In this document: piece after piece, positions 44,323 through 55,809 of the stretch | How positions within the stretch are numbered: the first letter of the stretch is position 1 | Layout: every line of letters begins with the position of its first letter | Assembly (NCBI RefSeq): GCF_024166365.1 | Contig: NC_064821.1 | Location: forward strand, 49,131,093-49,195,092 | Origin: Elephas maximus indicus | Taxonomy: Eukaryota; Chordata; Mammalia; Proboscidea; Elephantidae | Direction: 5' to 3' | DNA: 64,000 nt | The notes under the pieces: model-generated | Seen by the model: only the letters and a program-made list of their open reading frames with translations | Databases searched by the model: none | Told to the model about the DNA's origin: nothing | Position numbers and translations under genes: made by a program

Positions 44323-45195
44323 TGTTAGCTGCCATTGATCATGGCGACCTCAGGTGCAACAGAGGGAAATGTTGCCTGGTCTTGCACCGTCTTCAAGATC
44401 ATCGGTGTGCTCGAGTCCATTGTCGCAGCCACTGTATATTTTGAGTGCCTTCCAACCTAGGGGGTTCATCTTCCAGTACTGATCAGACAATATTTTGTTG
44501 TGATCCACAAGATTTTCATTAGCTGATTTTCGGAAATAGATAGCCAGCCCTTTCTTCCTAGTCTTTCTTAGGCTAGACGCTTCTCTAAAACCTGTCCACC
44601 ACAGATGACCCTTGTCATGGATTGAATTGTATCCCCTAAAACGGTTCACTAGGTCATGATTCCCTTGTAAGATTGTCTACCATTTTATTTTCTGATGTGA
44701 TTTCCCTGTGCGTTGTAAATCCTATCCCTATGATGTAATAAGATGGATTAGTGGCAGTTATACTAATGAGGTCTACAAGAGTAAATAGTGTCCTCAGCCA
44801 GTCTCTTTTGGGGTACAAAAGAGAGAAACCAGCAGACAGACAGAGGGACCTCATACCACCAAGAAAGCAGCGCTGGGAGCAGAGCACATCCTTTGGACCT
44901 GAAGTTCCTGCGCTGAGATGCTCCCAGACCAAGGGAAGACAGATGCATCACAAAGACCTTCCTCCAGAGCCAACAGAGAAAGAAAGCCTTCCCCTGGAGC
45001 CGATGCCCTAAATTTGGACTTATAACCTACTGGACTGTGAGAGAATAAACTTCTCTTTGTTAAAGCCATCCACTTGTGGTATTTCTGTTACAGCAGCACT
45101 AGATGACTAAGACAACCCTGTGTGTATTTGAAATACCAGTGGCATAGCTTCTAGCATCACAGCAACACACATAACACAGTATGACAAACTGACCG
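44323..45195 (-). mobile_element. Internally deleted RTE derivative, split by an LTR
   Basis: Minus-strand element. RTE 3' end at 44323-44440 (tgttagctgccattgatcat, cattgtcgcagccactgta) is joined directly to the RTE 5' leader (gagtgccttccaacctaggg, to 44612). The leader resumes after the LTR (gtatttgaaataccagtggc, gcatcacagcaacacac) to about 45195. The whole ORF is absent. Confidence 0.75.
44613..45114 (+). mobile_element. Solo LTR inside RTE derivative
   Basis: 502 bp, tgtcatggattgaattgtat to ctagatgactaagaca, with exact 5-bp duplication accct (44608-44612, 45115-45119). AATAAA signal in gagagaataaacttctct. Confidence 0.93.
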
Positions 45196-45367
45196 ATATC
45201 CTGAAGATTAGAAATAATGAAAAACCTTTAGCAGGTCGTGGGCACTCAATAAGCTATTTTTGTGATTGGATGAATGAGTTTTTTGAGGTCCCACACTGTG
45301 GCAGCAAGTGGATCTTAAATAACAGGTATCCTTGCCATGAGTCATTGAGGTTTGCATGCTGTGATGT

Positions 45368-47897
45368 TGTTGTTTTTAGGTGCCGTCGAGTTGGTTCCGA
45401 CTTATAGCGATCCTATGTACTACAAAACGAAACACTGCGCAGTCCTTCACCATGCTCACAATTGTTGTTCTGCTTGAGCCCATTGTTGCACCCACTGTGT
45501 CAAACCATTGAGGGTCTTCTTCTTTTCTGACAACCTGAATTTCACCAAGAATGATGTCCTTCTCCAGGGACTGATCCCTCCTGATAACATGTCCCAACTA
45601 TGTAAGACACAGTCTCGCCATCCTTGCTTCTAAGGAGCATTCTGGTTGTACTTCTCCCAAGGCAGGTTTGTCTGTTCTTTGACAGTCCATTCAATATTCT
45701 TCACCAACACCACAATTCAAAGGTGTCAATTCTTCCTCCATCTCCCTTATTCATTGTCCAGTTTTTGCATGCATATGATGCAATTGAAAATACCATGGCT
45801 TGAGTCAGGTGCACCTAAGTCTCCAAGGTGACATCTTTGCTTTCCAACTCTTTAAAGAGGTCTTTCACAGCAGATTTGCCCAATGCAATGCATCTTTTGA
45901 TTTCTTGACTGCTGCTTCCATGGATGTTAATTGTGGATTCAAGTAAAATGAAACCCTTGACAACGTCAGTCTTTTCTCTGTTTATTATGATGTTGCTTAT
46001 TGGTCCAGTTGTGAGGTTGTTGTTTTTTTTCTTTCTTTATGTTGAGGTGTAATCCATACTGAAGGCTGTGGTCTTTGATCTTCCTCAGTAAGTGCCTCAA
46101 GTCCTCTTCACTTTCAACAAGCGAGGTTGTGTCATCTGCATAATGCAGGTTGTTAATGAGTCTTTCTCCAACCTTGACGCCCTGTTCTTCTTTATACAGT
46201 CCAGCTTCTTGAATTATTTGCTCAGCATACAGATTGAATAGGTACGGTGAAAGGATAAAGCCCTGACACACACCTTTCCTGATTTTAAACCACACAGTAT
46301 CCCCTTGTTCTGTCTGAACAACTGTCTCTTGCTCTATGTACAAGTTCCTCATGAGCACAATTAAGTGTTCTGGAATTCCCATTCTTCACAATGTTATCCA
46401 TAATTTGTTATGGCCCACACAGTCGAATGCCTTTGCATAGTCAATAAAACACAGGGAAACATCTTTCTTACATTCTCTGCTTTCAGCCAGGATCCATCTG
46501 ACATCAGCAATGATATCTCTGGTTCCACGTTCTCTTCTGAATCCAGCCTGAATTTCTGGCAGTTTCCTGTAGATACACTGCTGCAGCCGCTTTTGAATAA
46601 TCTTTAGCAAAATTTTACTTGCGTGTGATATTAATGATACTGTTCCATAATTTCCACATTTGGTGGGATCACCTTTCTTGCAAATAGGCATAAATATGGA
46701 TCTCTTCCCGTCAGTTGGCCTGGTAGCTGTCTTCCAAATGTCTTAGCATAGACGAGTGAGCACTTTCAGCTCTGCATCCGTTTGGTGAAATCTCTCAAGT
46801 GATATTCCGTCAATTCCTGGAGCCTTGTTTTTCACCAATGCCTTCAGTGCCACTTGGACTTCTTTCTTGAGTACCATTGGTCCCTGATCATATGTTACCT
46901 CCTGAAATGGTTGAACGTCAACCAATTCTTTTTGGTGTAATGACTCTGTGTATTCCTTCCATCTTCTTTTGATGCTTCCCACATCATTTAATATTTTCCC
47001 CACGGAATCTTTGACTATTGCAACTCGAGGCTTGAATTTTCTCCTCAGTTCTTTCAGCTTGAGAAATGCTGAGTGTGTTCTTTATTTTTGGTTTTCTATC
47101 TCCAGCTCTTTGCACATGTCATTGTAATATTTTACTTTGGGGATGTCTCATCGGGGAAGAGCAATTGGGAGTATGTAGCAAGGTGTATATAAGTTTTTGT
47201 GTGAGAGACTGACTTGATTTGTAAACTTTCACTTAAAGCACAATAAAAATTAAGAAAAAATATTTTACTTTGTCTTCTCGAGCCACCCTTTGAAATCTTC
47301 CATTCAGCTCTTTTACTTCATCATTTCTTCCTTCCAAGTTGTCACTCCTGGCATAGTAGACCATATGATTGTCTGATTCAAAATGACCAGTACCAGCCCA
47401 TTTCAGCTCACTAATGCCTAGGATATCGATCTTTATGGATTCCATTTCATTTTTGATGGTTTCCAATTTTCCTAGATTCATACTTTGTACATTCCATGTT
47501 CCAATTATTAATGGATGTTCGCAGCTGTTTCTTCTCATTTTGAGTAGTGCCACGTCAGCAGATGAAGGTCCCGAAAGCTTTACTCCATCCACGTCATTAA
47601 GGTCGACTCTACTTTGAGGAGGCAGCTCTTCCCCAGTCATCTTTAAGTGCCTTCCAACCTGGGGGGGCTCATCTTCCCGCACTATATCAGACAATGTTCC
47701 ACTGCTATTCATAAGGTTTTCATGGGCTAATTCTTTTCAGAAGTAGACTGCCAGGTCCTTCTTCCTAGTCTGTCTTAGTCTGGAAGCTCAGCTGAAACCT
47801 TTCCACCATGGGTGAACCTGTAGGCATCTGCATACCGGTGGCATAGCTTCCAGCATCACAGCAACATGCAAGCCCCCACAGTAGGACAAACTGACAT
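45368..47897 (-). mobile_element. RTE LINE, long defective copy with internal deletion
   Basis: Minus-strand copy from the 3' end (gttgttgtttttaggtgccg) to the 5' leader (ttccagcatcacagcaacat, gtaggacaaactgac). Motifs: DYAKAFDCVGHNKLW (about 46400), GVCQGFILSPYLFNLYAEQ and YADD (about 46130-46300), GTWNVQSMNLGKLE endonuclease start (about 47500). At 47337-47340 the linker (EVKELNGRFQRVAREDK) joins early endonuclease sequence (SDNHMVYYARSDNLEG), so several hundred bases of endonuclease are deleted. An L1 tail is inserted at 47140-47258. Confidence 0.9.
47140..47258 (+). mobile_element. Very short 5'-truncated L1 insertion
   Basis: 119 bp of L1 3' end ending cacaataaaaattaag plus A-rich tail, flanked by an exact 14-bp duplication aatattttactttg (47126-47139, 47259-47272). 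It is sense L1 within an antisense RTE. Confidence 0.95.
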
Positions 47898-47904
47898 GTT
47901 GTGA

Positions 47905-48015
47905 TAAGGCTTATAAATCCATTATCTTATTTGACCCTCCCATGAATGACTCTTAGGGAATGCACAGGGCATGTATCAATATCCCCATTTTACAGATAAA
48001 AGTTTAGAGTTGCTT
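47905..48015 (-). mobile_element. MIR-like remnant
   Basis: Antisense MIR-type right end: ttatttgaccctcccatgaa, atccccattttacagataaa. Confidence 0.45.
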
Positions 48016-48097
48016 TTCCGTTTGTTATCCACCTGTTTCTCTTGGATATATTCAGCTTTTTCTAACCTCTCGATGTCTGAAGGTGCTTAAGGGACCA

Positions 48098-48285
48098 GGT
48101 GGAGTCCCTGAGTGGCACAAAGGGTTAAGCAAGTGCTGGATTACAAGCCAGAGGCGCCTGGGAAGACAGACCTGCTGATCTGCTTCTGAAAGGTGACAGC
48201 CTTGAAAACTCTATGGAGCAGTTCAACTCTGCACACGCGGGGTCACCATGAGTTGGAATCAACTCGACAGCAATTAACAACAGGC
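48098..48285 (+). mobile_element. AfroSINE, long form
   Basis: Sense SINE ggagtccctgagtggcacaa to cagcaattaacaacagg. Confidence 0.88.
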
Positions 48286-48289
48286 ACCA

Positions 48290-48990
48290 GAGTTGAGGAT
48301 TGTTGGGAACAAAATCTTGTCTGGGTTATTTCCTACCTTCCCCGGGAGGTGATATTAGATTCAGACATGAGCTGCCTCTAGACTCACTCCCTGGGCCTGG
48401 ACTAGAAGGATAGAGCTGCTCACTGGGAGATCTGCCCTCAAGTGGCCTTGGCCATGGCAGTGGACTCTGGGTTGGTCCCTGGCCTGGGAGCTGCAGCAGC
48501 GAGGTGGGTGCTCCTAGCCTGGATCCCCCTGTTCTGGAGGCAGATGTCCCATGAGCCTTGTGCTACGTGCACATGGGGTGGAGGTCATGGTGGCTGGGAG
48601 ATAGCCAAATGGCTGGCAGTGACCTTGGCCTCAATGGAGCTGTGCTTCTCCGACTTTCCCACCCACTCCTCAGCCAGAGGAGATGGGATGTGTGACCCCA
48701 GCCTGCACAGCCCACCCCAAGCATGACCTTGCTTTGAAGCCTCAAGTTTTATTTTTAACACTAACGTAAATTTTACATTCTATTCCATGATATACTTATG
48801 TTTATTTTACTATAGAGAATGTTTTCCCCTAATTGCCGAGTCAAACAGATGCTCTGAGAAGATGTCTGTGTTTTTTTTGTGGCTTCCGCTACTCCCAGCA
48901 CAGTGTCTCCAACCCTAGTTTGAAAAAGTGTAGGTTAGAGCAAATAGTAGGAAGAGTGATAAGACACAGTTGTGACAAGAAATACGTAGT
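48290..48990. other. Single-copy-like sequence, nothing recognised
   Basis: No supported exon or repeat. Confidence 0.45.
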
Positions 48991-48994
48991 TTAA

Positions 48995-49190
48995 TAAGAC
49001 CAGTTGCTTTTGAGTTGATTCCAATTCATGGTAATCTCAGGTGTGTAGAACTGTGCTCCATAGAGTTGTCAATAGTTGACTCTTTGGAGTTAGATTGCCA
49101 GGCCTTTCTTCTGAGGCGCCTCTGGGTGGACTCAAGCATCCAACCTTTCAGTTAGCAGCCCAGTTCATTAACTGTACTGCCCAATGACTC
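48995..49190 (-). mobile_element. AfroSINE, long form
   Basis: Antisense SINE. Flanks tagtttaataag and attatttaatag suggest a decayed target duplication. Confidence 0.8.
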
Positions 49191-49556
49191 CGCATTATTT
49201 AATAGGGCCCCTTTTATCCCATGTGATTTGTTGGTTGAGTAACTAAAACTTCGGTTTAAGAAGAGAATTATAAATATACTAAAAAAAAAAAAAATACTAT
49301 ACCTCAAACATAAATATTTTATTTTAACTGAAAACATATAAATGTACCTTTGTTCACTGATCTACAGATGTAATGCCAATGGCCTTTCTTTTGTTTGCAT
49401 AGGTCCATTGTTCTTGTATAAGGCACACTTGTATACTCTACAGTTTCCTGATTTAGTTTATTCTTTAACTAAACATCAAGAATTTAAAGACACTGATGAA
49501 GCCTTCTGAATCCTTCTAGATTTTTAACCCTTCCCCCATCTTTTACAGTTGTCTTA
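49191..49556. other. AT-rich unassigned sequence
   Basis: Contains a 14-A run at about 49281. No repeat or exon that I can name. Confidence 0.4.
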
Positions 49557-49566
49557 CCCAATCTAT

Positions 49567-49748
49567 GGAAACCCTGGTGGCATAGTGGTTAAGTGCTATG
49601 GCTGCTAACCAAGAGGTCGGCAGTTCGATTCGGCGGTTCGATTCCACCGGGCCCTCCTTGGAAACTCTATGGGGCAGTTCTACTCTGTCCTATAGGGTCA
49701 CTATGAGTCAGAATTGACTCGACCGCAATGGGTTTGGTTTTGATTTTC
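49567..49748 (+). mobile_element. AfroSINE with a duplicated B-box region
   Basis: Sense short-form SINE with exact 10-bp duplication cccaatctat (49557-49566, 49749-49758). The B-box region is doubled: cggcagttcgatt followed by cggcggttcgatt, then ccaccgg. Confidence 0.93.
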
Positions 49749-49839
49749 CCCAATCTATCTTTAATGAGTGTCTAAAGCATTCAGCTTAGTTTTCACGGAA
49801 TCAGATCTTTCCTTTCATGCTATTTCATCCACTGATATA

Positions 49840-50590
49840 ATATAAAAATATAGCCAATTCTTATTACTCATGGTAGTTATGTTTTATAATGTCACCGCAA
49901 ACATTCACTTAATGAATACTGAACCATTGCTCCTAGGGCAAATACGGGGTTAGATTTCTGCAAGTCTCTGGTCACAACATTTTCGTGAGCTGATCAATAT
50001 ATTACCTTTACTCTGTCCTTAGCATCGCTATGAGTGGGAATTGACTTGACGGCAACAAGTTTTTTGGTTATCTTATGTGTGCTTCTGTTTAAAGACACCT
50101 TGCTTAATCGATAGTATTATTTTTTTAGTATATGTTATTGATTCATTCACAGCCTACAGAATTATAACTCACGCCTAAGCAAAGCTTATCTAGCACACCT
50201 ATTTTCTCCTTAAGGCACGTCACAGCCTTATTGCACATAGGAACACTAGACAGCACTCTAGCACTATGCTGAAGGGCCATTTTAAACAGCAAAATCACCA
50301 ACAAGAAGCATGAAAATGGAAAAATGTGGCACTAAATAAATTGCGAAAAGGACACTTGTTTACAGCCTGAGAGCTGAAACAAGAAGGCAGAGAGTGAGTG
50401 GCCTTGTTGAGCCCAGCTGGCAATGTGCACATTGGGTGACTGTTTTTTTGCTGCTGTGAGCACATGCGTGTCCACAAATGCCTGCAGAGGCATCGTGAGT
50501 GTTGGTTTTGGAATTAGAGACAAATTTTAGCAAAGAGGGGAATTTGAAAGTACGGAATCCGTGAATAACGACCTTAGGTAATTACAGAGA
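49840..50590. mobile_element. Probable old DNA transposon remnant
   Basis: Looks like a mammal-wide non-coding DNA element: attgctcctagggcaaatac, ctggtcacaacattttcgtg, gggccattttaaacagcaaa, ending near gtgaataacgacc. A 3' SINE fragment (about 50010-50070) interrupts it. The family name is not certain. Confidence 0.4.
50010..50070 (+). mobile_element. AfroSINE 3' fragment
   Basis: Only the tail remains: tactctgtccttagcatcgc, tatgagtgggaattgacttg, acggcaac. Confidence 0.6.
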
Positions 50591-50726
50591 TGGGCAACTG
50601 GCACAGACAGATTTGGGGACAAGCACAGCCAACACCTGTTAGCATGCAGAGCCCAAAGGGCCTGTCGTCCTGGCATCCTGAGTGGCTGGTGTGCTGAGGA
50701 CATTGGTCAGGATGTTAATTGGAGAG

Positions 50727-51590
50727 TGTGGTGTGATGGGTCGCTTTTATATGGTCTTTCTAGCCATGGTCTTGTAACTCCCACCAAAGATTGGGCGGGA
50801 CTATGCAAAGAAGGCACTCATGGCCCACCAAGGGGATTGGACAGCTTGCTAATACTATAAATTAGGTGCATGGTACCCTTGTTGGGGTGGGACCATGCAA
50901 ATAAGGTATATGGAACCCAAATAGGGGTTTTGGTCAGTTTTGCCATTCCACTAGCCTTAAAATGAACCATCCCAGATGTGGAAAGGGGGCGACCTCACTA
51001 CCACCAAGAAGAAGAGACAGGAACAGAGTGCAACCTTTCAACCCTGCTCCGAGAACCTCCTAGACACAGGAGACAGAGCTACAACACCAGAGACAGCACG
51101 AGATGCTGAGAAGCAGTGGCAGAAAAACAGTGGCAGCAGAACCAGGAGACCTGCCCAAGATGGCACAGTGGGCTTCCCAGCCTATGGAGCGAGGTGGTTA
51201 ACAGTGAGTATGCCAACCCACAGAGCGAGAGAGCTGAGTGCCTTTGGACGGAGGCTTACTGGTGAAGTAGGGTGCCCCCGGGCACTTGTTGGCAGAGCTT
51301 AAGAGCTTTGTAACACTTGCCTAAGCAGGGTAGAGGTCAGAGGCCAGACAGAGGCTTGCCTGTGGGCACAGCTGAGAAGAGGCTGTACTGATCAAAGAGC
51401 TGTACCCTGAGTTGTTCCTGATCCTGAATTGTAACCTAGTACTCCCCTAATAAACCCCATAATCGTGAGTATTGTCTGAGAATTCTGTGTGGCCATTGCA
51501 ATGAATTATTGAACCCAGCAAAGGAGTAGAGTGACACGGGAGGGATGGCTGGTGTAGGAATTGGTAAAAAAGTTGGAGGGTGGAGGTATA
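50727..51590 (+). mobile_element. ERV LTR (second family)
   Basis: LTR-like block of about 0.86 kb starting tgtggtgtgatgggtcgc, with a TATA-like ctataaattaggtg region at about 50855, a polyadenylation signal aataaa at 51449-51454, and a short tail attattgaacccagcaaagg. It is unrelated to the 500-bp LTR family. The right end is blurred by a SINE at 51593. Confidence 0.6.
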
Positions 51591-51592
51591 TT

Positions 51593-51765
51593 TGACCTCC
51601 AGGTGGCGTAGTGGTTAACAGCTTGGCTGCTAACCAAAAGGTCAGCAGTTTGAATCCACCAGCCGCTCCTTGGAAACCCTCTGGGGCAGCTCTACTCTGT
51701 CCTATAGGGTCACTATAAGTCAGAATCCACTCGATGGAAATGGTTTTTTTTTTTCTTTTCGGGTT
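51593..51765 (+). mobile_element. AfroSINE, short form
   Basis: Sense SINE cctccaggtggcgtagtgg to cactcgatggaaatgg plus T-rich end. Confidence 0.9.
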
Positions 51766-52135
51766 CCCAGCAGTCAGCCTTGGGCTCTTGATGCTGATGG
51801 TGATTCTCCTCATGAAGTTAGAGGAGGTCAGATGCCCCCACCATGCCATTTTTACAGAGAGGAAATGGATACACAGTTAATCCACTGAGTCTGCCAGGTG
51901 GAGGCTGGGTAAGGCACAAGAAATCAGAGAACCCGGGCCAGAGGCGAGATTCAGCTTAGGACTCCCATCTAAACTACCAAGCCCCTCACTTTGAGAACGA
52001 CCACAATGAGCTCTAGTAGGGGGACATTTCAGACTAGGCTTGTTTTCTGTGAGTCTGATCAGCTACATTATACTTAAGAGCTTTGCCATTAGCCAGCTCA
52101 GAATTGCCAGCTTCATTATGCTAGCTTGCTATTTC
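51766..52135. other. Unassigned sequence
   Basis: No repeat or exon that I can support. Confidence 0.4.
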
Positions 52136-52139
52136 TTTG

Positions 52140-52570
52140 ACTAATAATAATAGCAAAGATTCTTGTAGCACCCCCTGGGCACTTGGAAATACTAAGTTAA
52201 TTTATTCTTATTACAACCCTATGTGTTAAGTATTGGAGTCCCTGGGTGGCCCAAACGGTTAAGTGCTCGGAAACTAACCTAAAAGTTAAGGGAATGAATC
52301 CACCCAGAGATCCCTCAGAAGAAAGACCTGGCAATCTGCTTCTGAAAGGTCACAGCCTTGAAAACCCTATGGAGTTGAGTTCTACTCTGCACATATGGAG
52401 TTGCCGTGAGTCGGAATTGACTCAACAGCAACTAGTTTGGTTTTGGTTTTTGTGATAAATACTCTTGAGATTCCTGTTTTATGGATGGGGAAACAGACAC
52501 AGAAAGGTTAAGTAACTTACCTTAGTCCACCCAGCTAGAAAGTGGCAGAGCCTACTCTTAACCACTGTTC
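52140..52570 (-). mobile_element. MIR SINE split by an AfroSINE
   Basis: Antisense MIR: left part taataataatagcaaagatt to ttacaaccctatgtgttaag; right part tttatggatggggaaacaga, aaaggttaagtaacttacc, agctagaaagtggcagagcc. Confidence 0.7.
52233..52455 (+). mobile_element. AfroSINE, long form
   Basis: Sense SINE ggagtccctgggtggcccaa to caactagtttggttttgg, within a MIR. Confidence 0.88.
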
Positions 52571-53060
52571 TGCACTTCCTCCAAGTGAGGGCGCTCATTT
52601 CTTGGGAGGAAGCATTAGTGGGGGTCTGGGGGTCTGGATCTGGGTAGGAGGCTGAGGGGAGGCCTCTGGGAGTCAGTGGGCTCTGGGGAAGGGCCTTCCT
52701 AGCTTCTTCTCAACCCCCCACCCCGGGACTCTGCTGGGTTCCTGGGCAGCCTTCCCTGTACTTGGTGTTCCTTCGCTGGTGGACTTAGCTTCTGGTCTCT
52801 TGAGCAGTGAGAGCGCTTAGGATAATGCAGCTTCTGGTGGTTGGCTGACCCCAGTCGCCAGCCCCAGGGAGGCTGGGGTGGTCTTTGTGAGCCATTCTCC
52901 CCTGTATCCAAAGGAAGCAGTGCCTGCCCTTTGAAACCTCAATGGTCTCCACATCCGTCTCTTGGGCCTTCTGAGAGGAATCTTAGAGCTGGCAAACGAC
53001 ATGATCAAGGCAACAGGACTTGGGTCTCCTCTGGGCCAGTGGCCCAGCTCTGATCACTCT
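52571..53060. other. Single-copy-like sequence, nothing recognised
   Basis: No supported exon or repeat. Confidence 0.45.
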
Positions 53061-53064
53061 GCAT

Positions 53065-53245
53065 TAACCCAGGAGAGGCAGTGTGATACACTTGTAAGAG
53101 CAGGACTCCAGAGTCAACCTGGGTTTAAATCTTGCCTCTCCCATTTGCTAGCTGTGCAGCTATACCCCCCTGAGCCCCGCCCGCTTCCCTCATTTGTAAA
53201 ACAGAATGCCTGACTTAGGGGCTTGTTGTGATGATCAAATGAGAA
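53065..53245 (+). mobile_element. MIR SINE
   Basis: Sense MIR: gcaggactccagagtcaacc, tgggtttaaatcttgcctct, catttgtaaaacagaatgcc, gttgtgatgatcaaatgag. Confidence 0.75.
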
Positions 53246-54485
53246 ATGAACGTATGGGGCCTAGAATCGTGTGGCCTTACGGAGGTGCTCTGAGATGGGC
53301 GCTGCCCATGTTCCCCCCAAATATGAGCCTGGTAAATGATCAAGAGGTTCTTGTTCTGGGTCAGAGTCAGAATGTACCCCCAGAGGCTCCCAGGGGCAAA
53401 AGTGGCCTGGAGTCCTGCTTTGGGAGTGGAAGGAGGCAGTCCCGGGCCCCTGGCGAGGAGAGGCTGAACAGGGCAATGGGATGAGGTGTCTGGAGCTCTA
53501 AGCGTGGTCCCCAAGATTTTTCTCCCTTTGGCCCAACCGTTTGAGGGTTGTCTGCAGTTCTGGTGTCTCACAAGGAGGGGAGGCAGGCATGTAAGCCCAT
53601 TGCTGGGTGAAGAAGGAGGGCCCAAGGGCTGAGTGGCAAGTAAGGGGTCAGGGCAGGCAGGCAGGCAGGAGTGTGGCTGCAGAGTAGACCCCAGGAGAAC
53701 GGGTGCAAACAGCCTTGAAAGGGGAAACCCATCTCCATTGCTGCCCTGAATATATGTGTGTGTGTGTGTGTGTGTGTGGTGTTCTTAGATTAGGGCCAAG
53801 GCAGAAGAGAAGTGGAATTTGCAGTTTTAGAAGATATTATTTGGGTGTCTTAAGATTGGGGTGGCCTACATCTTCTGAGTATTATAGGCTAGAATCTTCT
53901 AGATTATACATGTGGATGTTTTTAATATCTATGCTTTATGTATGTTTTATCAATGTTTCTATGCCATACCCTATATATTTCTAGTTGTATAAAAGCGATA
54001 CAAGTGAGTGATAAAGTCTGTAAATACAGGTTTGTCAAAGGAAGAAAAAAACTCCATGATCCACCTACCCAAGAACCCCTTTCACATATTAAATCCCTTT
54101 GAAAATCTGCTAAAAATCATGGACTTTCTCTGCAGAAAAAGGCTTCCTCAGGAACCTTTTTTAGTGTAATTTTGGGGACTTCCTGGCCTCCCCCAAGTTC
54201 GCCCCCAGACTCTGCTCGATGGAAGGCTGTGGTTCCATCCCTACCTCAGCAGTGGGGCTCTGTCTCTGACACCAGAGGCCAGGGAGGGCCAGAAGCTCCT
54301 GTAAGACGCGTGCCAACACACCGGTTCAAAGTCCAGTTTGAAGCTGTTCAGCTTTGGCTACCTCTCAGCTAAGATGTGCAAATTCACTCCCTGCCAGTTA
54401 AATCCTTTCCCTTGTCCTAAATTTAGTGCTCCTTTTTGGTGGTGTTCAGCAAGGACTGACTTTCCTGCATCATTTGGTCTGTGTC
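53246..54485. other. Single-copy-like sequence with a (TG)n
   Basis: No supported gene. It contains (TG)n at 53755-53778 and a (GGCA)n patch near 53655-53670. Confidence 0.45.
53755..53778. repeat. (TG)n microsatellite
   Basis: About twelve tandem tg units after atatatg. Confidence 0.9.
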
Positions 54486-54489
54486 CACC

Positions 54490-54852
54490 ATAGAATTATG
54501 GTATTGGCAAAGAATATTGAAAATACCATCGACTGCCAGAAGAACAAATCTGTCTTGCAAGAAGTACTGCCAGAATGCTCCTTAGAAGCAAGGATGGTGA
54601 GACTTCATCTCACGTACTTTGGACATGCTATCAGAAGGGACAAATTCCTGGAGAAGAACATCATGCTTGGTAAAGCAGAAGGTGGGTGAAAGAGCGGAAG
54701 ACCCTCAGTGAGGTGGACTGACGGTGGCTGCAACGATGGGCTCAAGCATAGCAAAGACTGTGAGGGTGGCACAGGACCAGCTAGTGTTTCCTTCTGCTGT
54801 ATATAGAATTACTATGAGTTGGAGCCAACTCAACGACACCTAACAACAAAAA
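54490..54852 (+). mobile_element. RTE LINE 3' fragment
   Basis: Sense RTE C-terminal end and tail: aagaatattgaaaataccat, VRLHLTYFGHAIRRDKFLEK as the encoded piece, then aactcaacgacacctaacaa. 5' truncated. Confidence 0.9.
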
Positions 54853-55320
54853 CCACTGTAGAATTAGCTCATTCACAAAGGAGGAAGGCTGTTGGGACAG
54901 CCACAGCCGTGGGTCTGTGGTTCCACTTCTATGTGAAGGGCGTTGGCTGGGCTGGTGGAAAAGCCCTGGGGGGGCTGGAGTATATACATCGGCATGAGAG
55001 GGTGGGCTCCTCTTCTACAGAGAATGAGAAGGAAGGCAGGGCCGTGTACCAGGATCCACATGTTGGGGGGTTCCGGGTGGCTATGAGAACAGGCAGGGTC
55101 TCCCTGGATGATTAGGAAGCAAACCCCTCCCACCTGTGCCAAGTGGATGGGGCTGGCCCTGAGCAATGGTGAGCAGACCTCAGCACCCACCTCCTCTGGC
55201 CCAGACAGCAGCAAGGCACCTTGCATTTCAAGTATCTCAAAGCTTTCTCAAACTCCAGGTGGCCAGCCTCCCTGAGTGCCACTCCCCACTTGGGACCAGT
55301 GATCTACCTCTTCTTCTATT
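54853..55320. other. Single-copy-like sequence, nothing recognised
   Basis: No supported exon or repeat. Confidence 0.45.
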
Positions 55321-55324
55321 CCTC

Positions 55325-55675
55325 CTCCTTCCTCTTAATATAACAGCTCTATTGAGATATAATTCACAACTCACCCATTTAAAGTGTACGATTCAATGGG
55401 TTTTAGTATATTCACAGAGTTGTGTAGCCATCACCACCATTAATTTTAGAACGTTTTCATCACTCGGGAAAAAAAAAAACCTTCTACCCATTAGCTGCCA
55501 CTCTCCACTGCTCCCCATTTCTACCCCTCCCTAAGCCCTAGGCAACCACTAATCTACTTCCTGTCTCTATGGATTTGCCTATTCTGGCCATTTCATAAAA
55601 ATGGAATCATATAATATGCGATCTTTTGTCTGGCTTCTTTCACTGAACATATTACCTCTTCTTTAGAAACATGTC
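55325..55675 (-). mobile_element. Old L1 3' UTR
   Basis: Antisense: ctattgagatataattcaca, catttaaagtgtacgattca, gttttagtatattcacagag, catcaccaccattaatttta, tggcttctttcactgaac. Confidence 0.75.
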
Positions 55676-55809
55676 TGACCCATACAAATACAGGGGAGGG
55701 TTTTTGGTTATACTGGCCGTTGATTTAATCACAGTATTGATTGAGCCTCTGCTCGATCAGGCGTGGGGCAGGTGCCAGGGCACACAGGGAGAAGGACGGC
55801 ATCCCTGAG

